Shown here: positions 29,380-39,241 of the stretch, in pieces
How positions within the stretch are numbered: the stretch's first letter is position 1
How the letters are laid out: the number at the start of each line of letters is the position of its first letter
Position numbers and translations under genes: made by a program
DNA from: Bifidobacterium asteroides DSM 20089
GTDB lineage: Bacteria > Actinomycetota > Actinomycetes > Actinomycetales > Bifidobacteriaceae
Assembly (NCBI RefSeq): GCF_002715865.1
Contig: NZ_CP017696.1
Location: 1,922,001-1,986,000 of the forward strand
Length of the DNA stretch: 64,000 bases
Reading direction: 5' to 3'
Notes under the pieces: model-generated
Seen by the model: only the letters and a program-made list of their open reading frames with translations
The model's database searches: none
What the model was told of the DNA's origin: nothing

Positions 29380-30642
29380 GTGCACATCTCCCGTCTGGTT
29401 CTGGATCACTTCCGTTCCTGGGAGCATTGCGTCCTCGATCTTGAACCCGGGGTGACCATTCTCGAGGGGCGCAACGGCCTGGGTAAGACCAACCTGGTCG
29501 AGGCCATCGAGGTCCTTTCCACTGGCGGCAGCCATAGGACCTCATCCTCCTTGCCTTTGGTAGAACGTGGGCAGTCCAAGGCCACCATCAGGGCCAGGCT
29601 GGAGCAGGACGGAACCGCCACCGACTATGAGCTGACCATTGCCGCCAAGGGAGCCAACCGGGGAAGAATCAACGGCGGGCCTTCCCTCTATCAGCGTGAC
29701 CTGGTAGGTCGGGTGCCCTGCGTGACTTTCAGCCCCGAGGATCAGCTGATGGTCTCCGGAGAGCCGGCAGCCAGGCGGGCCGTGCTGGACCAGGCCGGCA
29801 GCCAGCTCGATGCCGACTACTTCCAGGTCCGGCAGGATTTTCGCCATGTAGCCAGGCAGCGCTCCGCCCTGCTCAAGCAGCTCTCCCAAGCGGGCTATGA
29901 TCCCTCGGGTAATGGGCGTGATGCCGCCTTGTCCGGCCTTGAGGTCTGGACTGGGCAGTTTATTCGCACCGGACTGGATTTAAGCCGCCGACGAGCGGCT
30001 CTGGTAGAGGCTCTGAATCAGCCCTTCAGCGATTTGTATGGTCGGCTGGCAGGCTCTGATCAGGATGCTCGATTGACCTACCGGCCATCTCTGGAGGAGA
30101 TTGGCCCAGATAAGCAGACAGGTCCCGAAGTCGCCGAAGCCGTCAGCCGTCACTTTCAGCGGATATACCCGGGAGAAGTGGCCCGAGGCACCAATCTGAT
30201 CGGTCCCCAGCGCGATGATCTGGCTTTCACTCTCAATGGCATGCCTGCCCGGGAGTTCGCCTCCAACGGTGAGATGTGGACCCTGGCCCTGGCTTTGCGG
30301 CTGGCTCTGCTGCAGGTGGTCAAGGATCGTCGCTCCTTGGAGCCCATCGTCATTCTGGATGATGTCTTCGCCCAGTTGGATCGGGGCCGCAGGGATCAGA
30401 TTCTGGATTTTGCCCGTCAGCAGGACCAGGTGCTGATCACCGTGGCCGCCGACAGCGATATTCCCTCCCTGCAGGGTGCCAGGCTGGTGGATGTGTCGCG
30501 ACTGAGGCCTGTGCAGCCATCCGATCCGGCCGCCCAGGATCCCGCCATTGCCAGTGCCATGCAGGACCTGCGTCGAACCAGAGGGACGGCTCATGACGAC
30601 TCGGATATGCCGCATGAGTCGGAAGGAAACGACCAGTCATGA
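29380..30642 (+). CDS. recF: Recombination mediator RecF
   Basis: SMC-like ATPase that loads RecA at single-strand gaps. The start is GTG 29380, after AAGGA. Motifs: HISRLVLDHFRSW, Walker A EGRNGLGKTN (about 30-40), the Q-loop/signature segment SPEDQLMVSGEPAARR and Walker B VILDDVFAQLD. The 420 residues include an extra Asp/Gln/Ser-rich C-terminal stretch of about 40. The stop overlaps the next ATG by 4 bases (ATGA), so the downstream DciA-like gene is coupled. Confidence 0.97.
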   Translation: MHISRLVLDHFRSWEHCVLDLEPGVTILEGRNGLGKTNLVEAIEVLSTGGSHRTSSSLPLVERGQSKATIRARLEQDGTATDYELTIAAKGANRGRINGGPSLYQRDLVGRVPCVTFSPEDQLMVSGEPAARRAVLDQAGSQLDADYFQVRQDFRHVARQRSALLKQLSQAGYDPSGNGRDAALSGLEVWTGQFIRTGLDLSRRRAALVEALNQPFSDLYGRLAGSDQDARLTYRPSLEEIGPDKQTGPEVAEAVSRHFQRIYPGEVARGTNLIGPQRDDLAFTLNGMPAREFASNGEMWTLALALRLALLQVVKDRRSLEPIVILDDVFAQLDRGRRDQILDFARQQDQVLITVAADSDIPSLQGARLVDVSRLRPVQPSDPAAQDPAIASAMQDLRRTRGTAHDDSDMPHESEGNDQS

Positions 30643-31136
30643 AGGCGCCCATGGTTGAGACCCTGCACCTGGATCAGCGTCGATTGCCGGCCCTGGTCTT
30701 CGAAGGCTGCACGCGACGGGCTGCCACTCGTCGACAGCGGGAGGACAACTCCCGTAAGGCCTGGTATGCATTCGGCAAGCCGGGCCGCGATCCAGCCAAA
30801 CTAGGAGGCGTGGTGACCAGCCTGGCTGCCGGGAGCGGGTGGACCAGCCATCTGAAGGTGGCTCGGCTGCGCAACCAGTGGGACAGTGTGGTGGGACCCG
30901 GCATCGCCGCCCATTCGAGAGTGGTCTCCTACCAGGAGGGCGTGCTGATTATCCAGGCGCAGACCACGGTCTGGGCCACCCAGCTGACTTACCTGGTCCC
31001 CCAGCTCAAGGCGACCATTGTCAAACGACTGGGCATGCCGGTCAAGCAGATTCGAGTGACCGGCCCCCACAACTACAGCTTCCGCCGTTCGCGGTTCGAT
31101 CCGCCCGGCCGAGGCGTGCGCGACACCTATGGGTGA
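30639..31136 (+). CDS. DciA-like DUF721 protein (helicase-loading factor)
   Basis: A 165-residue DUF721/DciA-type protein in the recF-gyrB interval, the standard actinobacterial place. The N-terminal 60 residues are basic. The family core is LRNQWDSVVGPGIAAHSRVVSYQEGVLIIQAQTTVWATQLTYLV, read as W..VVG..IA.H, then G.L.I.....WA..L, followed by a helix that interacts with the helicase. DciA replaces DnaC in loading the replicative helicase. The ATG shares 4 bases with the recF stop. Confidence 0.85.
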   Translation: MKAPMVETLHLDQRRLPALVFEGCTRRAATRRQREDNSRKAWYAFGKPGRDPAKLGGVVTSLAAGSGWTSHLKVARLRNQWDSVVGPGIAAHSRVVSYQEGVLIIQAQTTVWATQLTYLVPQLKATIVKRLGMPVKQIRVTGPHNYSFRRSRFDPPGRGVRDTYG

Positions 31137-31347
31137 ACCCATAATCTGCGAATACCGTCTTCCCAGCTTTCTGTAAGCCTAAAGTCCCATAGCGCTGGTA
31201 TTCTATAGGTTATAGGGTCAAACGCTTCCAAGGCCCCTTTATGGACGATTTGGAACCTGGTGACCATGACTCAATCCCCCGCTCGACCACGAACGGAAGC
31301 TGCTTTGTCGTCAGTGGCCGACGATGGGGGTGCAGAAAGGACTATCC

Positions 31348-33477
31348 GTGGCAGATCTCAACACCGACCCGTCCCGGACCCCGCAAGAGGGCCGGGAGCA
31401 TGAGGAGGACAAGCCTCAGGATGATGGCATGACGGGCCAGGATCAGCTGGACCGGCTGGACGACGCGCAGCTGGATGACTCGCTCTCCCCCGAGCACTAT
31501 GACGCCAGCGATCTGAAGGTGCTGGAGGGGCTGGAGGCGGTTCGCGTCCGTCCTGGCATGTACATCGGCTCGACGGGCCCCAGGGGCCTGCATCATCTGG
31601 TCTACGAGATCGTCGACAACTCGGTCGACGAGGCCCTGGCCGGGTACGCCGATCATATTGAAGTCACCATCCTGCCTGACAACGGCATCCGTGTGGACGA
31701 CAACGGGCGCGGCATCCCTGTGGACGAGGTGCCAGGCGAGGGCAAGAGCGGCGTCGAGGTGGTCATGACCAAGCTGCATGCCGGTGGCAAGTTCGGTGGC
31801 GGCGGCTACGCGGTCTCGGGCGGCCTGCACGGCGTGGGCATCTCCGTGGTCAATGCCCTGTCTACCCGGATCGACGTCCAGGTGCGCCGACAGGGCTATC
31901 ACTGGCATCAGAGCTTCCGCAACCAGAAGCCAACCGCTCCCCTGTCCAAGGACCAGGCCATGGGGCCGGACGAGAGCACCGGCACCTCGGTGACTTTCTG
32001 GGCCGATCCCAAGATCTTCGAAACCACGGTCTATGATTTTGAGACCCTGCGTAGCCGTTTCCAGCAGATGGCCTTCCTCAACAAGGGTCTGCGGATCACC
32101 CTGACCGACCTGCGCCCCAATGACCAGGCCGGTGACGAGGTGGCGGGCGAGGAGCAGACCCCGGAGCAGAAGGGCCAGTCAGTCAGCTACCAGTATGCCA
32201 ACGGCATCAAGGACTATGTGGACTACCTGGTCAAGGTCAGGAAGGCCACGCCTGTGGAGGCCGAGGTCATCGACTTCGAGGCCGAGGATCTGAAGCTGGG
32301 CATCTCCGCCGAGGTGGCCATGCAGTGGACCACCGCCTACTCGGAGTCGGTCCACACCTTCGCCAACACCATCGCGACCACCGAGGGCGGCACCCATGAG
32401 GAGGGGTTCCGTGCGGCTCTGACCAGCATGATCAACCGCTACGCCCGGGACAAGAACATCCTCAAGGACAAGGACGACAACCTCTCTGGCGACGACGTGC
32501 GCGAGGGGCTGACCGCCGTGGTCTCCGTCAAGCTGACCAACCCCCAGTTCGAGGGCCAGACCAAGACCAAGCTGGGTAATTCCGAGGCCAAGACCTTCGT
32601 CCAGCGGGTCATGACCGAGAGACTGAGCGACTGGTTCGACGCCCACCCAGGTGAGGCCAAGACCATCATCCAGAAGGCCATGGAGGCCTCCCGGGCCCGG
32701 ATCGCTGCCAAGAAGGCCCGCGAAAACACCCGGCGCAAGTCAATCTTCGAGACGGCCGGCATGCCAGACAAGCTCAAGGACTGCCAGTCCAACGACCCCG
32801 AGGAGTGCGAGCTGTTCATCGTGGAGGGCGACTCCGCAGGCGGCTCGGCTATTCAGGGGCGCAACCCTATGACCCAGGCCATCCTGCCCCTGCGCGGCAA
32901 GATCCTCAACACGGAGCGGGCCAGCCTGGACCGCATGATGAAGTCCGACACCATCGAATCCCTGATCACTGCCGTGGGCGGCGGATACGGCGAGGACTTC
33001 AACATCGACAAGGTGCGCTACCACAAGGTCATCATCATGGCCGACGCCGATGTGGACGGCGCCCACATCGCCACCCTGAATCTGACCCTCTTCTTCCGCT
33101 ATATGCGGCCCATGATCGAGGCTGGCTATGTCTACGTGGCCATGCCACCGCTCTACCGGCTCAAGTGGACCAAGGGACCGCACAGCTTCGTCTACACCGA
33201 TGCCGAGCGCGACAGGGTCCTGGCCGAGGGCAAGGCCTCCGGTCGGCAGCTGCCCAAGGGCGAAGGAATCCAGCGCTACAAGGGTCTGGGCGAGATGAGC
33301 TACCAGGAACTCTGGGAGACCACCATGGATCCGGAGCACCGCATCCTCAAGAAGATCCGCATCGATGACGCCGAGCAGGCCGACGAGACCTTCACCATGC
33401 TCATGGGCGACGAGGTCGAACCCCGGCGTCTGTTCATCCAGCGCAACGCCCACGACGCCCGCTTCATCGACGCCTGA
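31348..33477 (+). CDS. gyrB: DNA gyrase subunit B
   Basis: ATPase subunit of DNA gyrase, which introduces negative supercoils. The frame opens at ATG 31324, but GTG 31348 has AAAGGAC 6 bases upstream and is preferred (709 residues). GHKL ATP site: EIVDNSVDEALAG, DNGRGIPV and LHGVGISVVNAL; transducer; TOPRIM with EGDSAGGSA and DADVDGAHI for magnesium. The first 50 residues are acidic and unstructured. The intervening 31137-31347 segment holds no gene. Confidence 0.98.
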   Translation: MADLNTDPSRTPQEGREHEEDKPQDDGMTGQDQLDRLDDAQLDDSLSPEHYDASDLKVLEGLEAVRVRPGMYIGSTGPRGLHHLVYEIVDNSVDEALAGYADHIEVTILPDNGIRVDDNGRGIPVDEVPGEGKSGVEVVMTKLHAGGKFGGGGYAVSGGLHGVGISVVNALSTRIDVQVRRQGYHWHQSFRNQKPTAPLSKDQAMGPDESTGTSVTFWADPKIFETTVYDFETLRSRFQQMAFLNKGLRITLTDLRPNDQAGDEVAGEEQTPEQKGQSVSYQYANGIKDYVDYLVKVRKATPVEAEVIDFEAEDLKLGISAEVAMQWTTAYSESVHTFANTIATTEGGTHEEGFRAALTSMINRYARDKNILKDKDDNLSGDDVREGLTAVVSVKLTNPQFEGQTKTKLGNSEAKTFVQRVMTERLSDWFDAHPGEAKTIIQKAMEASRARIAAKKARENTRRKSIFETAGMPDKLKDCQSNDPEECELFIVEGDSAGGSAIQGRNPMTQAILPLRGKILNTERASLDRMMKSDTIESLITAVGGGYGEDFNIDKVRYHKVIIMADADVDGAHIATLNLTLFFRYMRPMIEAGYVYVAMPPLYRLKWTKGPHSFVYTDAERDRVLAEGKASGRQLPKGEGIQRYKGLGEMSYQELWETTMDPEHRILKKIRIDDAEQADETFTMLMGDEVEPRRLFIQRNAHDARFIDA

Positions 33478-33522
33478 GACGCGGACGCCTCCCCTTTTCA
33501 ACATTTGAGCTAAGGATCGATT

Positions 33523-36240
33523 TTGGCAGACGATAACAACAACGACAACAACCCGGAACAGGATGGCCTCAACCTGCCCGACGGGTCTCGAGAGCCACTC
33601 AGCCCTCAGGAGATGGACAACACCGACTACGGCCTCCTGAAGGGCGAGCGGATTCAGCCCATTGACCTTCAGCAGGAGATGCGGGAATCCTACCTGTCCT
33701 ATGCCCTGTCAGTGATTGTGGAGCGCGCCCTGCCCGACGTCCGCGACGGCATGAAGCCAGTGCACCGCAGGGTCATCTACGCCATGTATGACGGTGGATA
33801 CCGGCCCGACCGCGGCTACAACAAGTGCTCGCGCGTTGTAGGCGACGTCATGGGCAAGTACCACCCCCACGGCGATGCGGCCATCTATGACACCATCGTG
33901 CGCCTGGCCCAGTCCTGGTCCATGCGCTATCCGCTGGTGGACGGCCAGGGCAACTTCGGCTCCCCCGGCGACGACCCGGCAGCCGCCATGAGGTACACCG
34001 AGTGCCGCATGGCCCCCTTGGCCATGGAGATGGTGCGCGACATCGACAAGGATACGGTCGACTTCATCCCCAACTACGACGGCAAAACCCAGGAGCCGAC
34101 GGTTCTGCCCTCCCGCTTCCCCAACCTGCTGGTCAACGGATCGGCCGGGATCGCCGTGGGTATGGCCACCAACATTCCTCCGCACAATCTGCGCGAGGTG
34201 TCCAAGGGTGTGCACTGGGCACTGGAGCATCCCGAGGCCTCCAAGGAGGAGCTGCTCAACGCTCTGATCGCCATCATCAAGGGGCCTGACTTCCCCACGG
34301 GCGCCACCATTCTTGGGCACAAGGGCATCGAGCAGGCCTACCGGACAGGACGGGGCCTGATCACCATGCGGGCAGTGGTCAATACCGAGGAGATCCGCGG
34401 AAGGATGTGCCTGGTGGTCACCGAACTGCCCTACCAGGTCAACCCCGACCGGCTGGCCTCGTCCATCCGCGAGGCCGTGCGCGACGGCAAGATCCAGGGC
34501 ATCGCCGACATGCGCGACGAGACATCGGGCCGCACCGGCCAGCGCCTGGTCCTGGTGCTCAAGCGCGATGCCGTGCCCAAGGTGGTTCTCAACAACCTTT
34601 ATAAGCACACCCAGCTCCAGCAGACCTTCGGGGCCAATATGCTGGCCCTGGTGGACGGGGTTCCCAGGACGCTGAGCCTGGATGCCTTCATCCGCCACTG
34701 GGTGGACCACCAGCTGGACGTGGTCGAGCGGCGCACACGCTATCTGAAGCGTGAGGCCGAGGATCGCGACCATATACTGCAGGGGTATCTGAAGGCCTTG
34801 GACATGATTGACCAGGTCATTGCCCTGATTCGAGCCTCCAAGGATGTAGAGACTGCCCGCACCGGCCTGATGGAGCTGCTGGATGTGGACGAGGTTCAGG
34901 CCGACGCCATCCTGGCCATGCAGCTGCGCCGTCTGGCCGCCCTGGAACGGCAGAAGATCCTGGATGAGCACGAGGATCTCATGCGCAAGATCGCCGACTA
35001 CAACGACATCCTGGCCCACCCAGAGCGCCAGCGCACCATCGTGGGCGACGAGTTGGACGAGATCGTCGACAAGTACGGTGACGAGCGGCGCACCCGGATC
35101 GTCCCTTACTCGGGCGAGATGAACGTGGAGGATCTGATTGCCGACGAGCAGGTGGTGGTCACCGTCACCCATTCCGGCTTCGTCAAGCGGACCAAGGCCG
35201 ACGAGTACCGTGCCCAGCACCGCGGCGGCAAGGGCATCCGCGGGGCCAGGCTGCGCGAGGACGACGTGGTGGACCACTTCTTCCTGACCAGCACCCACAA
35301 CTGGCTGCTCTTCTTCACCAACAAGGGCAGGGTGTACCGGCTCAAGGCCTATGAACTGCCTGAGGGTTCCCGTGACTCCAAGGGTCAGCATGTAGCCAAC
35401 CTGCTCCAGCTGGGCCAAGGCGAGCGGATTGAACAGGTCCTTTCCCTGCACGGCTACGACGATGCCGACTATCTGGTACTGGCCACGCGGACAGGACGGG
35501 TCAAGAAGACCCGCCTGGACGAGTATGATTCGCCCCGTCAGGGCGGCCTGATCGCCGTGCGACTGATGGAGCTGGGCACCGTCACCGACGAGGAGGGACA
35601 GGAGGTGCCCCAGAGCGACGAGCTGGTGGGTGCCGCCCTCTGCAATGCCGACGACGAAATCATCCTTGTCTCCCGCAAGGGCATGAGCGTGCGCTTCTCG
35701 GCGGACGACTCCACTCTGCGGCCCATGGGACGGCAGACCGCCGGCGTCCAGGGCATGCGATTCCGGCCCGGCGACGAGTTGCTGAGCATGGACGTGATTG
35801 CCAAGGAGTCCGAGGATGACCTGTTGGTGGTCACCGATGAGGGCTTTGCCAAGCGAACCGCCCTGAGCGAGTACCGCCTGCAGGGCCGCAACGGTTACGG
35901 TGTCAAGGCCATCGCCATGGTGGAGGGCCGTGGTTCCCTGGTCGGCGCCTTGGTGGTGAACGAGGATGACCAGATCATGGCCATCATGAAGTCCGGTAAG
36001 GTCATCCGTTCCGATGTGGCCGAGGTCAAGCGGACCGGTCGTAACACCCAGGGGGTCACCCTGGCCAAGCCCGACAAGGGTGACGAGATTCTCTCCATCG
36101 CTCGTAATGCCGAACGTGATGACCAGGAAGAGGATGCCGGTCAGACCGACCTGGCTTCCGCCGCTCCCCTGGCAGCCAAGGATCAGCCCATCGCCACCAC
36201 CGGAACCGGCGACGGCCAGAGCCTGACCCAGGAGGACTGA
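33523..36240 (+). CDS. gyrA: DNA gyrase subunit A
   Basis: DNA-cutting subunit of gyrase. Start TTG 33523, preceded by AAGGATCG. The 905 residues contain the catalytic Tyr158 in AMRYTECR and the quinolone region [14 protein letters not shown], where the position equivalent to E. coli Ser83 is Ala119. A C-terminal six-bladed beta-pinwheel holds the gyrase box-like QRGGKGIRG segment, and an acidic tail follows. It lies 45 bases after gyrB, the normal cotranscribed order. Confidence 0.98.
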   Translation: MADDNNNDNNPEQDGLNLPDGSREPLSPQEMDNTDYGLLKGERIQPIDLQQEMRESYLSYALSVIVERALPDVRDGMKPVHRRVIYAMYDGGYRPDRGYNKCSRVVGDVMGKYHPHGDAAIYDTIVRLAQSWSMRYPLVDGQGNFGSPGDDPAAAMRYTECRMAPLAMEMVRDIDKDTVDFIPNYDGKTQEPTVLPSRFPNLLVNGSAGIAVGMATNIPPHNLREVSKGVHWALEHPEASKEELLNALIAIIKGPDFPTGATILGHKGIEQAYRTGRGLITMRAVVNTEEIRGRMCLVVTELPYQVNPDRLASSIREAVRDGKIQGIADMRDETSGRTGQRLVLVLKRDAVPKVVLNNLYKHTQLQQTFGANMLALVDGVPRTLSLDAFIRHWVDHQLDVVERRTRYLKREAEDRDHILQGYLKALDMIDQVIALIRASKDVETARTGLMELLDVDEVQADAILAMQLRRLAALERQKILDEHEDLMRKIADYNDILAHPERQRTIVGDELDEIVDKYGDERRTRIVPYSGEMNVEDLIADEQVVVTVTHSGFVKRTKADEYRAQHRGGKGIRGARLREDDVVDHFFLTSTHNWLLFFTNKGRVYRLKAYELPEGSRDSKGQHVANLLQLGQGERIEQVLSLHGYDDADYLVLATRTGRVKKTRLDEYDSPRQGGLIAVRLMELGTVTDEEGQEVPQSDELVGAALCNADDEIILVSRKGMSVRFSADDSTLRPMGRQTAGVQGMRFRPGDELLSMDVIAKESEDDLLVVTDEGFAKRTALSEYRLQGRNGYGVKAIAMVEGRGSLVGALVVNEDDQIMAIMKSGKVIRSDVAEVKRTGRNTQGVTLAKPDKGDEILSIARNAERDDQEEDAGQTDLASAAPLAAKDQPIATTGTGDGQSLTQED

Positions 36241-36249
36241 GTTTGGTCC

Positions 36250-36275
36250 GCTACCAGTCTGACAAGACTGGTAGC
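36250..36275 (+). terminator. Hairpin after gyrA
   Basis: Arms GCTACCAGTC and GACTGGTAGC form a perfect 10-base-pair stem with a 6-base loop, 9 bases after the gyrA stop. No U-run follows, so it may be a partial terminator or a processing site before the DUF3566 gene. Confidence 0.6.
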
Positions 36276-36345
36276 CTCGTAAGAAGTCATGCAGGCCCAG
36301 CGGCAGTATGCGCGGGCCATTGAACGCAAGGATCAAGGAGTGCCG

Positions 36346-36972
36346 ATGAGCCAGGATGATCAGGAGCAGGTCAAGGCCGGCAAGCAGGGTGCTGGTAAGC
36401 CCCAAAAGGGGAAGACCAAGGCTGATGAATCCGCACAGGGCGAGTCCCGTCGATCTTCATCGGTCACTCCCCAGACTCCTGCATCCGGCAGGACGGCATC
36501 TGGACGTCCCGCAAGAACCGCAGCTTCTGCTGCCGGTCCGGTCAAGGTATCCTCGTCCCGTCCTGTTCGGCCTGCGGCTTCGGCTTCGACGGCGCGTCCT
36601 CATGTTCCTCGGGCCCGGCGTATGCAACTGTCCCTGACCCGATTGGAGCCCTGGTCGGTGGCCAAGGTCACCTTCCTGCTGGCCATCGCCGGGGGCATCA
36701 TTCAGGTGGTGGCTGCTGCCCTGCTCTGGTTCCTGCTCAACGCCATGGGGCTCTTTGACAACCTGACCCAGGTCATCTCCAAGACGGGCCTGGACGCGGG
36801 CGGCTTCGACCTGGGCCAGGTGCTGAGCCTGGGGACGGTTCTGAGTTCGGTGACCATCTTCTCCATTTTCGAGATTGTCATAGTAGTGGTTATGGTCACC
36901 ATTTTCGCCTTCCTCTACAACCTGGTCAGTTCCCTGGTAGGCGGCATCCACGTGACCTTGGGCGACGACTGA
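36346..36972 (+). CDS. DUF3566 transmembrane protein
   Basis: A 208-residue protein in the place after gyrA where actinobacteria usually carry a DUF3566 protein. The start ATG 36346 has AAGGAG 6 bases upstream; an earlier in-frame ATG at 36289 does not. Residues 1-90 are Ser/Ala/Pro/Lys-rich and disordered; the membrane part starts at RRMQLSLTRLEPWSVAKVTFLL (the DUF3566 entry segment) and contains two hydrophobic helices, with a loop between that reads NAMGLFDNLTQ, then a final helix and GGIHVTLGDD. Function unknown; it is suspected to interact with cell division or replication in mycobacteria. Confidence 0.85.
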   Translation: MSQDDQEQVKAGKQGAGKPQKGKTKADESAQGESRRSSSVTPQTPASGRTASGRPARTAASAAGPVKVSSSRPVRPAASASTARPHVPRARRMQLSLTRLEPWSVAKVTFLLAIAGGIIQVVAAALLWFLLNAMGLFDNLTQVISKTGLDAGGFDLGQVLSLGTVLSSVTIFSIFEIVIVVVMVTIFAFLYNLVSSLVGGIHVTLGDD

Positions 36973-37030
36973 GCTCTTCGTCGGCACGGTCAATCGGTCG
37001 ATAGACTCGAGAGCGATTTAGACTGGATTC

Positions 37031-38146
37031 GTGCTCTCGACATACTTGGACTACTTCAGCGGCTCCTTTGGCATATCTCTGGTTTTTTGGCCGCTGGCCT
37101 CGCTGATTCTGACCCTGCCCATTCTTGCCCTGATCTACAACCGCTATCACCGGCTCCGGCTGACAGCAGCCATGGCGGCCTACCTGACCGTCTTATACTT
37201 GCTGGCCCTGGTCTTCTTCACCCTCTGGCCCATGCCTGACGACCGTGCCGCCTTCTGCGCCACCCATCATCTGAGCCCCCAGCTCAACCCCCTGCAGTTC
37301 CTGACCGATCTGAGCACAGGCGGTCGTATGGCCATGCTGCAGATCCTGCTCAATGTAGTCTTCTTCCTGCCCCTGGGCTTCATTATGGGGCGGGTCTTCC
37401 GCTGGCGCTTCATCCTGGCCCTGCCGGTCGCCCTCCTGGTCTCCCTCTTCATCGAAACGGCCCAGCTGACCGGGGTCTTCGGCATCGTGGGCTGCGCCTA
37501 CCGTCTCTTCGACGTGGACGATCTGATTTGGAATACTTCTGGCGCCATAATCGGCTACCTGGTGGCCATGGTGGCCAACAAACTCGTCCCCACTCGTCAG
37601 GCTGACGCCGCCCAGCTGGTCACCAACCCCGGGTTCATACACCGTGCCGTCTCGCTGGCTTTGGATCTGCTCCTGGCCACCATCCTGTCCATGTCCCTGG
37701 GGATGGGCGTGACCTATGCGGTCCATCGCCTGGGTACCTACCAGCTGGATGGCCACTACCGCTTTGGCGGGCTACTGATTGCTCCATCAGCTCTGGATGT
37801 GTTCGGGATGGTGGTGAATCTGGTCATGCTGCTGATCTTCGAACTGCTTATCCCCCTGCCCCGCAGGGGACGGACACTGGGTGCCACCTTCACCCACATG
37901 ACCGTCGAGACCAAGCAGCGGCATGGCTGGTCCCGCTTCCTCTTCTATCTGTTCCGGACCGCAGTCATCCTGGCAGTCTTCGGCCCCTGGACCGGCAACG
38001 TTCAGATTGCAACGCGCATCCTGGCCCTGCTCCTGCTGGTCTTCTATCTGATCAAGCGGCAGATGCCCTATGACCTCTTGCCTGGGACAGCCTACCGGGA
38101 GGAGGACACGGGTGCAGAGGAATCCTTCGACGACCGGCGGGGGTGA
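37031..38146 (+). CDS. VanZ-family protein fused to an RDD-like domain
   Basis: A polytopic membrane protein of 371 residues. The first half (about 1-185) is VanZ-like: helices, LNPLQFL, NVVFFLPLGFIMG, LLVSLFIETAQL and RLFDVDDLIWNTSGAIIGYL, the VanZ hallmark order. The second half (about 200-355) resembles an RDD domain: LDLLLATILSM near its start, PLPRRGRTLGATFTHMTV and a final helix pair ending MPYDLLPGTAY. VanZ proteins confer low-level teicoplanin tolerance or act on surface polymers; RDD domains are membrane modules of uncertain function. GTG start 37031 has only a weak ribosome site. The 3' end overlaps the convergent EamA gene by 55 bases. Confidence 0.78.
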   Translation: MLSTYLDYFSGSFGISLVFWPLASLILTLPILALIYNRYHRLRLTAAMAAYLTVLYLLALVFFTLWPMPDDRAAFCATHHLSPQLNPLQFLTDLSTGGRMAMLQILLNVVFFLPLGFIMGRVFRWRFILALPVALLVSLFIETAQLTGVFGIVGCAYRLFDVDDLIWNTSGAIIGYLVAMVANKLVPTRQADAAQLVTNPGFIHRAVSLALDLLLATILSMSLGMGVTYAVHRLGTYQLDGHYRFGGLLIAPSALDVFGMVVNLVMLLIFELLIPLPRRGRTLGATFTHMTVETKQRHGWSRFLFYLFRTAVILAVFGPWTGNVQIATRILALLLLVFYLIKRQMPYDLLPGTAYREEDTGAEESFDDRRG

Positions 38147-39045
38147 AGCCTGACCTCGGACAGGATGATGGCGGCGAAGATGATGGCGAATCCCAACAGA
38201 TGGGTGGCCGTCAGCTCCTCGTGCAGGATCAGGACCGAGACCAGCATGCCGAACAGGCTCTCCGAGCACAGGATCAGCGAACCCTGGGCGGCTGGAACCC
38301 TGGAAAAGGCGATGTTCTGGAAGTTCTGAGCCATCAGGGTCGAGATCAGCGTCAGATAAATCATGGAGCCCAGGGTCGAAGGCGTGAAGTCGGCCGCACT
38401 GGGCAAGGGATCGAAGATCAGCGCGCAGACCAGGAAGAGGATACCGCCGAAAAGCAGCTCCAGGTAGGTCAGGGTGGGGGCATCGAACTCCTTGGTCAGG
38501 AAGCCGGTGATTACCAGGTTGACCCCGTAGAGCAGGGCGCCGGCCAGGGTCAGCAGGTCACCGGTGCTCAGAGCCAGCCCCTGTCCCCCGCCGTGGGCTG
38601 GCAGTGAGATCAGAGACACACCCAGGATGCAGATGGCGGCCGCGATGAAGTGGCGCAGGGCCGGCCGTCGACGTGCCATGATCCAGACCAGGAAGGGCAC
38701 AAAGATGCAGTAGGTGGCCGTCAGGAATGAGTTGCGGCCTGGGGCGATGGTGGTCAGTCCCATCATCTGCAGGCTGAAGGCCGCCCAGTAGCTGACCCCC
38801 AGAATCAGACCCGGTACCAGGGTGTGTATGGCTCCGGTTCTGCGCAGCCGTGGCAGCAAAAAGGGCGTCATGATGACGATGGCACACAGGATGCGAATGC
38901 CCATCAGCCAACGCACAGTCAGGGTCTCCATGGCAACCTTTTCGAAGGTGTATCCGGCTCCCCAGGCGGCGGCGGCCATCAGCAGCATCAGGCGGGCCAG
39001 CCAGGTGGAGGGTTTCCAGGATGAAGAGGGTGCGAAGGTAGACAT
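38092..39045 (-). CDS. EamA-family drug/metabolite transporter
   Basis: A 317-residue DMT superfamily permease with two EamA repeats, about ten membrane helices (LMLLMAAAAWGAGYTFEKVAM at the start, then LGVSYWAAFSLQMMGLTTIAPGRNSFLTATYCIFVPFLVW, and the second repeat from LLTLAGALLYGVNLVITGFLTKEF). Substrate unknown; family members export amino acids, nucleotides or drugs. A weak ribosome site precedes ATG 39045. Convergent with the VanZ-RDD gene, with overlapping 3' ends. Confidence 0.9.
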   Translation of the reverse strand: MSTFAPSSSWKPSTWLARLMLLMAAAAWGAGYTFEKVAMETLTVRWLMGIRILCAIVIMTPFLLPRLRRTGAIHTLVPGLILGVSYWAAFSLQMMGLTTIAPGRNSFLTATYCIFVPFLVWIMARRRPALRHFIAAAICILGVSLISLPAHGGGQGLALSTGDLLTLAGALLYGVNLVITGFLTKEFDAPTLTYLELLFGGILFLVCALIFDPLPSAADFTPSTLGSMIYLTLISTLMAQNFQNIAFSRVPAAQGSLILCSESLFGMLVSVLILHEELTATHLLGFAIIFAAIILSEVRLHPRRSSKDSSAPVSSSR

Positions 39046-39241
39046 GTTTCGACTCTAATCGTTCCCGTCCACAAGTGAGAATTGATTTGCAAGACAAAAG
39101 CGAGTAGTCCAAACCAGGCTTGTCCTGGTTCGGCTTCGGGCAAGCAGGGTCTGCCATGCCGGACATCTCCGATATCATGGAAGAACGGTGATAACGGCGG
39201 CCATAGGTCCTTGGCCGACGGGTTAAGGAGTGTGCGCCAGG

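Noticed and set aside
28490-29545. A 351-codon frame antisense to dnaN
   Set aside because: Shadow of dnaN; composition typical of antisense high-GC frames.
33709-36405. An 898-codon open frame antisense to gyrA
   Set aside because: It is the mirror of a high-GC coding region, composed of Gly/Val/His/Leu repeats, and lies over a clear gyrA gene.
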